From assembly GCA_036374995.1 (NCBI GenBank), contig DASUSS010000089.1:1-27880 (forward strand): a stretch of 27,880 bases of DNA, written 5' to 3'. Position 1 is the first letter of the stretch, and each line of letters starts with the position of its first letter. The position numbers and the translations under genes were made by a program. The notes under the pieces are model-generated. The model saw nothing but the letters and a program-made list of their open reading frames with translations. It made no database searches and was not told where the DNA came from. This DNA comes from SH-MAG3 sp036374995. Lineage in GTDB: Bacteria > Gemmatimonadota > Gemmatimonadetes > Longimicrobiales > RSA9. Below are positions 1 to 7,195 of the stretch, piece by piece.

Positions 1-180
1 TGGGTGGTCGAGCTGCACGACGCACTGTGCTTCGGCATCACGCGTGGCGGCACGGCGCGCGGCTACACGGAGTTGCCGAAACACGGCATCGCGGAAGTGT
101 CCGTGCGCACGCCGGCTGACGCCCGTGCGTACCGGATGAACCGCACGCCCGATCCGCATTGCGCCGTGAATTACGGATAA
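1..180 (+). CDS. C-terminal end of an unidentified protein (5' truncated by window edge)
   Basis: Frame 1 is open from the first base to a TAA at 178-180 and gives 59 residues, starting WVVELHDALCFGITRGG and ending DPHCAVNYG. The third codon positions are mostly G or C, as in the real genes of this window, which supports coding. I recognise no domain in this tail. Its last ten bases overlap the convergent kinase relic that begins at 171, so the original 3' end may have been altered when that relic arrived. It could also be a chance open frame, because only the tail is visible. Confidence 0.45.
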   Translation, partial: WVVELHDALCFGITRGGTARGYTELPKHGIAEVSVRTPADARAYRMNRTPDPHCAVNYG

Positions 181-401
181 TCCATCTGCCGCAGCACGGC
201 CAGAAACCGCGGGTCATCACGCAGCGAATCCAGCCACGGCGCAACCTTCATGTTGGCCAGCAAGGGAGCGCGTGCCTGCACCGCGAGCTCAAGCGCGCGC
301 AGAGCGTCGTCGTGATCGCCGAGCAGCATGAAGTACATGGCGATGTCGGGCCAGCGGCGAAGGCGTGGCTGTTTCGGGAGCTGCAGCGAGAACGGTCGCC
401 T
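171..401 (-). pseudogene. Relic of the 3' end of a Ser/Thr kinase-TPR gene (paralogue of the gene at 2536-5094)
   Basis: Read on the minus strand, this frame encodes WPDIAMYFMLLGDHDDALRA, continues as a close copy of the last 60 or so residues of the kinase at 2536-5094, and ends DPRFLAVLRQMDYP before TAA at 171-173; the intact gene ends DHPRFLAVLRQMDFP. Upstream of WPDIAM the match becomes poor (L-rich, then RRPF), and a stop lies at 402-404. No kinase, membrane or TolB-like part remains. It is therefore a 3' fragment of a second kinase gene, left by deletion or by partial duplication. Differences are mostly conservative, so it is not a very recent copy. Confidence 0.8.
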
Positions 402-443
402 TCAGCGGAGCAGGTTCGCGACGGATAGCTCCTCGATCCGCCG
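393..443 (+). repeat. Direct repeat copy 1 (left of the RCC1 gene)
   Basis: This 51-bp stretch aligns by eye with 2352-2402 in the same orientation, at about 43 matching bases with short indels. The best-kept cores are GGTCGCCT and GATAGCTC followed by TCGATC. The two copies bracket the RCC1 lipoprotein gene. Copy 1 directly abuts the kinase relic. Confidence 0.65.
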
Positions 444-800
444 GAACTGGTGGGAACTCCTTGCTGTAGCCGGTCGGCAACGTACGCGTCCGAGATCGCG
501 CTCAAGCCGGGTTCCGAATCCGCATGGGAGCCGGATGACGTGCCGTACCAGCAGCTTGTCGACTCCGAAGCAACTGTCCATGCATTCGATCAGGGCCGCC
601 ATATTGACAACCGGACGGCCGGGAGGTATCTGATACGGGTCCTTCGCCGGTCCCGGACCGCAACGGTATCCCCTGTTTTCGCCGCCGCGGCCCGCAACAC
701 CATTCGACCAACCCCAGATCATTTCATCCGTGCGCTGCATCGGCGTAACGCAGCTGCTTCAGCAGTGAAGTTGTCGCCATCCCTCAACGCGGAGGTCGCA
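444..800 (+). other. Intergenic stretch before the RCC1 lipoprotein gene
   Basis: No recognised gene. A minus-strand frame is open across 402-740, but its protein (RPVVNMAALIECMDSC and surroundings) matches no family I know and has no convincing ribosome binding site. The plus frame of the RCC1 gene is also open upstream to about 450, but that stretch has no protein-like features and the lipoprotein signal starts at 801. A possible promoter lies at 604-632. Confidence 0.5.
604..632 (+). promoter_or_regulatory. Possible sigma-70-like promoter for the RCC1 lipoprotein gene
   Basis: A perfect TTGACA at 604-609 is followed after 17 bp by TATCTG at 627-632, which keeps only three of six consensus -10 positions. 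The start codon is about 160 bp downstream, giving a long leader. The -35 is striking in such GC-rich DNA, but the -10 is weak. Confidence 0.3.
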
Positions 801-2174
801 ATGGATGTGCATGCCGTCCGTCCCGCCCGATCGTGCAGGGTGCCGATCGCGTCTGTCGCGGTTGTCGCAGCTCTGGTCGCTGCGTGCGAACGCAGTCCGT
901 CTGCGCCACAGAACGAGCCGATCAATCTGGCATCCGCACAGGGAGGCATCCCGGGTCCTCCGATGGACGTGGTGATTCCTGGCCACATCGGGCCGCCGCC
1001 GCATGTGCGTGTGCGCATACCGGCGCACGCCGGTCCGCCGACTTTCCTCTCCAGCATCGTCGCTGTGGGGACAGGCTTCGATTTCAGCTGCGCGCTCCGC
1101 GGTGACGGCGTGGCCTTCTGCTGGGGCGAGAACCTGAGAGGACAGCTCGGCGACGGCACTACGATCGCGAGCGCCGTTCCGGTACAGGTGAGCACGACGA
1201 TTCCCTTCCGGCAGCTGTTCGTGGGGGATCAGATTGCGTGCGGTCTCGATGCGAATGACAACGCCCACTGCTGGGGCGCGAATCTCGTCGGCGAGCTCGG
1301 CGCGGGCATTGCCGAGGGCACCCCGAGCCTCGTGCCGGCGCCGGTTGCTGCGCCGCACCAGTTCACCTCTCTGAGCCTGGGTCTTCGCGCGAGCTGCGGC
1401 ATGGGTGTCGACGGACTCGCATATTGCTGGGGACAGAACGCCAATGGAGACCTGGGCGTCGGCTCCGCGGCGCCGACGATCAATGTACCGATGCCGATCC
1501 TGAACAGCGCGACGGTCGGGTTGCACGCAGTGAACACATCCGGTCTCGGGCCTTCATGCGGTCTCGGCACCGGTAATCAGGTCTATTGCTGGGGACTCGA
1601 TGCGGGACGCTTCGGCAACGGTACGACCGCCAATCTCAGAAGCGCTGCTCCCGTACCTGCTGCGAACGGAATGACCTTCTCCTCGGTGCATGTCAGCTTC
1701 GGCTACACATGCGGCCTTACCGCAGCAGGCGAGGCGTACTGCTGGGGCACCCGCAACACGTTCGGTGAGATGGGCATCGGCTCGACCGCTGCACCGGTCC
1801 TGCTACCGACGCCGGCCGCGGCCGGGCTCGTGTTCGCATCGCTCGATGAAGATGACACGAACCGCTCATTCAAGACGACGTGCGGCGTCACGACGTCCGG
1901 CGAGGGCTGGTGCTGGGGCGCGAACATCTACGGCCAGCTCGGCGCACCGAGCAATGAGATCTGCACGCCTAACCCATCATTCAACGCATGCTCGACGAGT
2001 CCGGTACAGATCAGTGGCGGCATCGGTTTCTCCCGCATCGCGGTCGGCGGCGACCATGCATGCGGAGTGGCCGTGGATGGCGCCGTCTACTGCTGGGGCA
2101 GGAATCATGTCGGGCAGCTCGGCGACGGGACGCTGACCGATCGCGCGGCGCCTGTGCCCGTGCTGTTGAACTAG
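801..2174 (+). CDS. RCC1-repeat lipoprotein, seven CX9CWG repeats
   Basis: 457 residues. I chose ATG at 801 because GGAGG lies at 791-795 and translation from there gives a lipoprotein signal peptide: basic start, hydrophobic run, and VAAC with lipidated Cys29. The rest carries seven RCC1-type repeats (about residues 95-455), each ending in C-x9-CWG followed by xNxxGQLGxG-like residues, the blade signature of RCC1 beta-propellers. All seven blades keep both cysteines, so each probably has its own disulfide, fitting an extracytoplasmic protein. An extra cysteine pair sits in a loop of blade six. RCC1 proteins in bacteria are usually surface or secreted binding scaffolds; the ligand cannot be told from sequence. 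The gene stands alone, converging on the kinase operon. Confidence 0.88.
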   Translation: MDVHAVRPARSCRVPIASVAVVAALVAACERSPSAPQNEPINLASAQGGIPGPPMDVVIPGHIGPPPHVRVRIPAHAGPPTFLSSIVAVGTGFDFSCALRGDGVAFCWGENLRGQLGDGTTIASAVPVQVSTTIPFRQLFVGDQIACGLDANDNAHCWGANLVGELGAGIAEGTPSLVPAPVAAPHQFTSLSLGLRASCGMGVDGLAYCWGQNANGDLGVGSAAPTINVPMPILNSATVGLHAVNTSGLGPSCGLGTGNQVYCWGLDAGRFGNGTTANLRSAAPVPAANGMTFSSVHVSFGYTCGLTAAGEAYCWGTRNTFGEMGIGSTAAPVLLPTPAAAGLVFASLDEDDTNRSFKTTCGVTTSGEGWCWGANIYGQLGAPSNEICTPNPSFNACSTSPVQISGGIGFSRIAVGGDHACGVAVDGAVYCWGRNHVGQLGDGTLTDRAAPVPVLLN

Positions 2175-2535
2175 GCGCCATCTTCGGTTCGCGCGCGCGC
2201 AACGCACCTGCCAAGCGGTCGCGGAGTCGTACGGCCATGGCAGCGACCCCCATGCTCAGGGCGGTACGGTCGCGGAGGGGCCGAGCAAGACGTTCCCGTC
2301 TCGTGCAGAGCCGGCGTGCGCGCGAACTGATGGGCATCCCCGCGTCGGAGCCGGTCGCCTACAGAGAAGCCAGGTGTCGACCGATAGCTCGTCGATCAGC
2401 CGCCTCGGGCACCTCGTGGGGCCCCACTGCGCTGGAGCCGACCGCGCGCCACACACCGACTGCACGCGCAGCCACCCCGACGTCGTTCCGAGTCCCTCGC
2501 TCCGACACTTCCGCGATCCGCATTCGGGCCATGGA
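2175..2535. other. Convergent intergenic region between RCC1 gene and kinase gene
   Basis: 361 bp with no gene I can support. It contains direct repeat copy 2 at 2352-2402. Open frames on both strands here have no recognisable domains. I found no strong terminator hairpin, although two convergent transcripts should end here. Confidence 0.5.
2352..2402 (+). repeat. Direct repeat copy 2 (right of the RCC1 gene)
   Basis: Partner of 393-443 in the same orientation. Here it lies 133 bp beyond the stop codon of the intact kinase gene, whereas copy 1 lies on the upstream side of the kinase relic, so the repeat is not simply part of one long co-linear duplication. Confidence 0.65.
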
Positions 2536-5094
2536 CTACGGAAAATCCATCTGCCTGAGCACGGCCAGAAACCGCGGGTGATCACGCACAGGATCCATCC
2601 ATGGCGCGACCCTGAGATTGGCCAGCATCGGGCTTCGAGCGCGCAGCGCGAGCTCGAGCGCGCGCAGGGCGTCGTCGTGATCGCCGAGCAGCATGAAGTA
2701 CATGGCGATGTCCGGCCAGCGAGGCGCCGGTTCGCGCTGCCAGCGCAGTAGCACGGCGCGCGCGTCGTTGCGCAGCGCCGGGTCGCGGGTGGCGCGCGCG
2801 AGCAGCATCAGCTCCGCGGCGTCGGCCGCGCCGGTGAACTCGGCCCAGCGGCGCCCGGCCTCCGCGGCCGCTTCGGTATCGCCGGCGAACATGTGCACGC
2901 GGTGCAGCAGCAGGAGCGGCAGCGGGAACGCCGGGTCGAGGCGACGCACGTGCTCGAACTGCGCAATCGCTTCCGCGTACCGGTGGTCCAGCGTGAGCAC
3001 GATGCCGAGGTCGTTCTGCGCCACGAGTGACAACGGGTCCAGCTCGATCGCGCGTCGCATGTGCGCCTCGCCTTCGCTGGCGCGGCCCATCTTCGCCAGG
3101 TGCTCGCCGTACCACTGGTGTGCCGTTGCGTATGCGGGGTTCAGTGCGATGGCCCGCTCCAGCTCGCGCTCCGCCTCGCGCCAGCGCCACTGCCAGTGGT
3201 AGGCGTAGCCGCGGGCGGCATGCGCTTCCGCGAGAGTGGAATCGAGCTGGAGCGCGCGCGCCGCCGGCTCGTGCGTGCGTTCCGGCAGGTCGTTCGCGAC
3301 GGGTTGGAGCACGGCGAGCACCACGTGGCTCAGAGCCAGGCCGGCGTACGGCTGAGCATAGGTGGTGTCGTGTTGCGTCGCCTGCGTGAAGAAGTCGATC
3401 GCCTGTCGCAGGTCCTGCGCCGTGCGCCGGTTCCAGTGGAACAGCCCGCGCAGGTACAGCTCGTAGGCGACGATGTTCTGCGTCGGCTGCGCACGCTGCG
3501 CATCGGCCGTCAGGTGCACCTCGAGCGCCTCCGCCACCGTGCGCGCGATCTCCGCCTGGACTGCGAAGATGTCGCGGAAACGGCGGTCGAACGTCTGCGA
3601 CCAGAGGTAGCGGCCGGTGCGCGCATCGAGCAGCCGTGCGCTGATGCGGACGCTGTCGCCATCACGATGGACGCTGCCTTCGAGCAGTGCACCGACACCG
3701 AGGCGGCGCGCGCGCTCGGCCATTGGCACCTCATCGTCGCTCGAGAAGCGGAACGATGAGGCGCGCGCGGGCACGCGCAGGCCGGGGACCGCGACCAGCG
3801 CGTTCAGGATCTCCTCCGCCACGCCCTCGCCCAGGTGCTGCTGGTCACGCTGCGGACTGGTGTCCGTGAAGGGCAGCACCGCAACCGATGCCTGCTCGAG
3901 GACGACTTCGGGTCCGGTCGTTCCGGCCCGGCGCACGAACGGAACGACGGCCGCGGCCGCGGCCAGCAGGATCACCGCGGCCAGAACGACCGGACGTCGC
4001 CGCCGCGACCGGGATACCCGGTCGGCAGGCGTGCCCGCAGTCGCCTCCTCGAGCGCTGCGATGGCCTCGGCGGCGTCCGCATACCGCGCGTCCGCATCCC
4101 TGTGCAGCAGTCGCGCGACAACCGCGTCGAGACGCGGCGGCACGTCGGGCGCCCGCGACGATGGTGGCGGCGGGTCGTCGTGCAGAATGGCGTAGATCGT
4201 AGTGAGATCGCGGCCGCTCCCGAACGGCCGCTCGCCGGTCAGCATCTGATACAGCACGACCCCCACGGCCCATAGATCGCCGCGCCGGTCGACGGCTTCA
4301 CCCCGGACCTGCTCGGGGCTCATGTACGCCACCGTGCCCGCGCGAGCCCCGGGCGCGGCCAGATCCAGGTCCGCGCTCCGCGCCAGCCCGAAATCGAGGA
4401 TCTTGACCGTGCCGTCCGGGGTGAGCATGAGGTTCCCCGGCTTCAGGTCGCGGTGCGTGACACCGGCGGCGTGGGCGGCAGCGAGTCCACGCAGCACCTG
4501 CCGCGCGATCTCCACCGCCTCGGCGACTGGAATCCGACCGTCGCGTGCCAGGCGCTGCTGCAACGTCTCCCCGGCATACGCGGGCATCGCCAGGAACAGC
4601 CCGTGTGGACTCTCGCCGACCTCGAGCAGCGTGCAGATGTTGGGATGATCGAGCGCCGACGCGGTGCGCGCCTCGTGCAGGAAGTCGCGCGTCGCATCGG
4701 CATCGGCCGTGAACCGTGGCAGCAGGAACTTCAGCGCGACCGAGCGTCCGAGCCGCTGATCCTCCGCGCGGTAGGCCACGCCCATCCCGCCACTGCCGAG
4801 CACGTCGTGGATGCGGAAGTGGGCAACGGTCCGGCCGCACAGACCGAGAGGATCTGCGCCCGCCTCCTCGTGTGGCATGAGCGAATCGGGTGCGGCGGCA
4901 GAGAGCAGCTCGTAGCGTGAGAGCTGCCGATCGGCAGCAGTATCGGCATCGAGCAGGACGGCGAGTCGCGCGCCGAGCGCGGGATCGCTCGCCGTGATGG
5001 CGGCAAGGCGGACGGCGCGCTCGTCCGGCGCGAGATCCACCAGCTCCGTGAATGCCGTCTTCAGTTCGGCCCAGTCGGTCGGCGGCGGAATCAA
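2536..5094 (-). CDS. Membrane Ser/Thr protein kinase with TolB-like domain and TPR repeats
   Basis: 852 residues. The start is TTG (5092-5094), overlapping the sigma-factor stop as TTGA, with GGAG about 9 nt upstream. After an N-terminal segment (1-90) comes a PknB-type kinase domain (about 92-350): glycine loop GSGGMG at 100-105, catalytic lysine K122, HRD at 214-216 with N221, DFG at 234-236 and MSPEQ at 258-262, so it should be active. A basic stretch and one membrane span follow (about 368-387). The outer part has a TolB/FlgO-like domain (about 403-525, starting SVAVLPF), then several TPRs to about 800. The topology suggests a cytoplasmic kinase with an extracytoplasmic sensory and protein-binding part. 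Its pairing with the ECF sigma factor just upstream is a known arrangement in Acidobacteriota, Planctomycetes and Gemmatimonadota, where the kinase is thought to control the sigma factor. Confidence 0.92.
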   Translation of the reverse strand: MIPPPTDWAELKTAFTELVDLAPDERAVRLAAITASDPALGARLAVLLDADTAADRQLSRYELLSAAAPDSLMPHEEAGADPLGLCGRTVAHFRIHDVLGSGGMGVAYRAEDQRLGRSVALKFLLPRFTADADATRDFLHEARTASALDHPNICTLLEVGESPHGLFLAMPAYAGETLQQRLARDGRIPVAEAVEIARQVLRGLAAAHAAGVTHRDLKPGNLMLTPDGTVKILDFGLARSADLDLAAPGARAGTVAYMSPEQVRGEAVDRRGDLWAVGVVLYQMLTGERPFGSGRDLTTIYAILHDDPPPPSSRAPDVPPRLDAVVARLLHRDADARYADAAEAIAALEEATAGTPADRVSRSRRRRPVVLAAVILLAAAAAVVPFVRRAGTTGPEVVLEQASVAVLPFTDTSPQRDQQHLGEGVAEEILNALVAVPGLRVPARASSFRFSSDDEVPMAERARRLGVGALLEGSVHRDGDSVRISARLLDARTGRYLWSQTFDRRFRDIFAVQAEIARTVAEALEVHLTADAQRAQPTQNIVAYELYLRGLFHWNRRTAQDLRQAIDFFTQATQHDTTYAQPYAGLALSHVVLAVLQPVANDLPERTHEPAARALQLDSTLAEAHAARGYAYHWQWRWREAERELERAIALNPAYATAHQWYGEHLAKMGRASEGEAHMRRAIELDPLSLVAQNDLGIVLTLDHRYAEAIAQFEHVRRLDPAFPLPLLLLHRVHMFAGDTEAAAEAGRRWAEFTGAADAAELMLLARATRDPALRNDARAVLLRWQREPAPRWPDIAMYFMLLGDHDDALRALELALRARSPMLANLRVAPWMDPVRDHPRFLAVLRQMDFP

Positions 5095-5678
5095 ATTGCG
5101 GGGTCTCCGCGCAGCTCGGCCGCGAGCCAGGCACGCGCGAAGCGCAGCTCGCGCTTCACGGTCGCGAGCGACACACCGACCGCCTCCGCCGTCTCTTCCA
5201 GCGAGAGTCCGCCGAAGTAGCGCTGCTCCAGGATCCGGCTCTGCCGCTCGTCCACGCGCGCGAGCCGCTCCAGCGCGTCGTCCAGCTCCGCGATCGCGCC
5301 GGCCTGCTCGTCCGTGAGCGGGAGGACCTCAGCCAGCTCATCGCTCAGACCCACCACCGCGGCGCCCGCGCCGCGCTTCGCCGCGCGACGCGCGCGCGCG
5401 TGATCGACCAGCAGGCGTCGCATCACCCGCGCTGCCATCGCCATGAAGTGCGCCCGATCGCGGAAGCGCGCGCTGTGCACGCCCACCAGCCGCAGGTACG
5501 CCTCGTGGACGAGTGCCGTCGTGTTGAGCGAGTGCAGCGCATCCTCGCCGCGCAGCCGCCGATGCGCCAGCTCGCGCAGCTGCGCGTACAGCAGCGGGAC
5601 CAGCCGGTCGAGCGAGTCCCGGTCGCCGTCCGCCCACTGGCGGAGCAGCACCGTGACATCACCAGCACTGGACTGCAT
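5091..5678 (-). CDS. ECF RNA polymerase sigma factor (TIGR02999 / Sigma70_ECF type)
   Basis: 195 residues. Region 2 holds LYAQLRELAHRRLRGE and the TTALVHEAYLRL segment typical of the TIGR02999 group; region 4 is the helix-turn-helix SLEETAEAVGVSLATVKREL near the C-terminus. It directs RNA polymerase to a specific promoter set. It is the first gene of a two-gene operon with the kinase, joined by a TTGA start/stop overlap. No anti-sigma gene is present, which fits control through phosphorylation by the kinase. The ATG at 5676-5678 has no evident Shine-Dalgarno (the bases before it read CCTCCTCG). Confidence 0.93.
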   Translation of the reverse strand: MQSSAGDVTVLLRQWADGDRDSLDRLVPLLYAQLRELAHRRLRGEDALHSLNTTALVHEAYLRLVGVHSARFRDRAHFMAMAARVMRRLLVDHARARRAAKRGAGAAVVGLSDELAEVLPLTDEQAGAIAELDDALERLARVDERQSRILEQRYFGGLSLEETAEAVGVSLATVKRELRFARAWLAAELRGDPAI

Positions 5679-5729
5679 CGAGGAGGCCGTGGAGGTGTGT
5701 CGAAAACGCCCAAATGGAGATGCAGGAAC

Positions 5730-5758
5730 AGTATACCCGCACGTTCAGGTCGCGGCAA
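5730..5758 (-). promoter_or_regulatory. Sigma-70-like promoter of the sigma factor/kinase operon
   Basis: On the minus strand TTGCCG (5753-5758) is followed after exactly 17 bp by TATACT (5730-5735). Predicted transcription start is near 5723, about 45 nt before the sigma-factor ATG. Four of six and five of six consensus positions are kept. Confidence 0.55.
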
Positions 5759-5877
5759 GCAACCGGCTGGCGTACTGCGCGTAGCTCTCGTGAGCCGTTC
5801 CGACGCGCTTCTGCGCCGCTATGGATGAGCCGCTGCCTTCCGCCCGCGGCCGCAACCTCGGAATCACGGAGCCGATC

Positions 5878-6426
5878 ATGACGACCCGATCCGCACTCGC
5901 CGCCTTCCTGCTCCTCACGACCGCCGCCTGCGGCGACAGCTCCGACGCGGTCGGACCGACGAACGCCGCCGGACCCCAGGACGTCAACGCCAGCGTCACG
6001 GCCGCCGGACAGGAGGATGACATCCTGGATCTGATCGATGCGCAGGCCGCGGCGTGGGCCGATCACGACGGCGTCGCCTACGGCGCCACCTACACCGAGG
6101 ACGCCGAGCTCATCAATCCCGTCGGCGGAATCCTGGTCGGTCGCACCGTCATCGCCAACCAGCACGTGTTCCTGTTCAATCCGGTCAACGGCCCGTTCCG
6201 CGCGAGCGCATCGAGCTGGACGGTGCGCAGCATCGGCTTCCTGACCGGAGCCACCGCGCTCGTGAAGCTCGACGTGGCGCTCACCGGTTACAGCTTCCTC
6301 CCGCCGGGGCTCAACCCGACGGAGCCCGGCGTCGTGCGCACCCGCGTCACCTGGCTCGCCGTGAAGACGGGCGACACGTGGCTGATCCAGCACCAGCAGA
6401 TGACGCTGGTGGCGCCGACCCCATGA
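5878..6426 (+). CDS. SnoaL/NTF2-like (SgcJ/EcaC-type) lipoprotein
   Basis: 182 residues. ATG at 5878 is preferred over the in-frame ATG at 5821 because GGAG lies just upstream and it begins a clean lipoprotein signal: MTTRSALAAFLLL, then TAAC with Cys18. The mature part (about 47-180) looks like the NTF2/SnoaL fold of the SgcJ/EcaC family: a first helix DDILDLIDAQAAAWADHD, the Y-x-E-D-A-E-L-INP strand-loop, and a last strand TWLIQHQQMTL. This fold forms a small cone with a ligand pocket; members range from enzymes to binding proteins, and no catalytic residues can be assigned. It is a single-gene unit, divergent from the sigma/kinase operon and followed by a strong hairpin. Confidence 0.8.
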   Translation: MTTRSALAAFLLLTTAACGDSSDAVGPTNAAGPQDVNASVTAAGQEDDILDLIDAQAAAWADHDGVAYGATYTEDAELINPVGGILVGRTVIANQHVFLFNPVNGPFRASASSWTVRSIGFLTGATALVKLDVALTGYSFLPPGLNPTEPGVVRTRVTWLAVKTGDTWLIQHQQMTLVAPTP

Positions 6427-6433
6427 ACGACAC

Positions 6434-6463
6434 GGCGGACGCCCGGTCGATCGGGCGTCCGCC
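6434..6463 (+). terminator. Strong hairpin, probable terminator after the SnoaL-like gene
   Basis: Perfect 12-bp inverted repeat (GGCGGACGCCCG and its complement) around a 6-base loop, beginning 7 nt after the stop at 6424-6426. There is no T-tract on either side, as is common in GC-rich genomes. It could stop transcripts from both directions, since the operon at 6559-9672 runs toward it. Confidence 0.65.
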
Positions 6464-6558
6464 ATCGGCCGTTCGCGCGCGCGACGGCGGAATCGGTCAC
6501 GGTGTCGCGTGCCGGCGGCGATTACGCGTGCATCCCCACGGCATCGCCGCACGTGTAA

Positions 6559-7173
6559 CTACGGCCACCAGGCCACACCCAGCTTGAAGCGGAACGAGCT
6601 CGCCTCGATATCGAGGTCGTTGACCGACACGTTGCCGACATCGACCTTCTCGAACGTGCCGCCGGTGAACTTCAGGAGCGTCTCGATCGCGAGCTTCTCG
6701 TGCACGAAGAACGCCACACCGCCGCCGCCCGACAGCGCACCGCCACTGAACTTCAGCTCGCCGACCGAATCGCCGTCCACCGTGGCATTGTCGAGCTTGA
6801 CGGCGCGGGCACCGATCGCGGCCTCGAGGAACGGCACCCAGCGGCGCAGCGAGTTCGCGAAGTTGTAGCGCACACCGAGATCGACGTGGGCCATGCTCCA
6901 TTCCCCGCCGAAATCGGGATTGTCGACGTCGAACGTGATGCCGTCGGCTTCGATGTACCCGGTGAAGTTCCGGTTGAATCCGTAACCGGCACGCAGTCCC
7001 AACCCGCCACCGCCGGATGGATCGTCGTTTTCGACTTCGAGCGAACCACCCTGGATGTGGGCGCCGGCCGTGAAGCCGCGCGTGGTGGATCGCTGTGCAT
7101 CAGCCGGCGAGGCCGCCGTGCCCGCCGCGAGCGCGGCGAGCAGGGCGGCCCGGAGGGCCAGAGTCGAACGCAT
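6559..7173 (-). CDS. Outer-membrane beta-barrel protein (OmpA/OmpW-like small porin fold)
   Basis: 204 residues. ATG at 7171-7173 with GAGG upstream starts a signal peptide (MRSTLALRAALLAALAAGTA, cut after ADA near residue 26). The mature part alternates hydrophobic and polar residues in about eight strands separated by Gly/Asp-rich turns (GLGLRAGYGFNRNFTGYIEA, VDLGVRYNF, GGGGVAFFV, SFRFKLGVAWW), as in small outer-membrane barrels. It ends in WWP rather than a terminal Phe, which is unusual for a BAM substrate but still aromatic-rich. Role unknown; family members are structural or envelope-stress-linked. It is the last gene of the sigma-factor operon, 22 bp after the preceding gene. Confidence 0.75.
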   Translation of the reverse strand: MRSTLALRAALLAALAAGTAASPADAQRSTTRGFTAGAHIQGGSLEVENDDPSGGGGLGLRAGYGFNRNFTGYIEADGITFDVDNPDFGGEWSMAHVDLGVRYNFANSLRRWVPFLEAAIGARAVKLDNATVDGDSVGELKFSGGALSGGGGVAFFVHEKLAIETLLKFTGGTFEKVDVGNVSVNDLDIEASSFRFKLGVAWWP

Positions 7174-7195
7174 GTGAGCCTCGCGTTGTGCGTGT

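Noticed and set aside
1988..2581. Plus-strand open frame across the end of the RCC1 gene and the following spacer
   Set aside because: Arg/Ala/Ser-rich, no motif, largely shifted RCC1 sequence.
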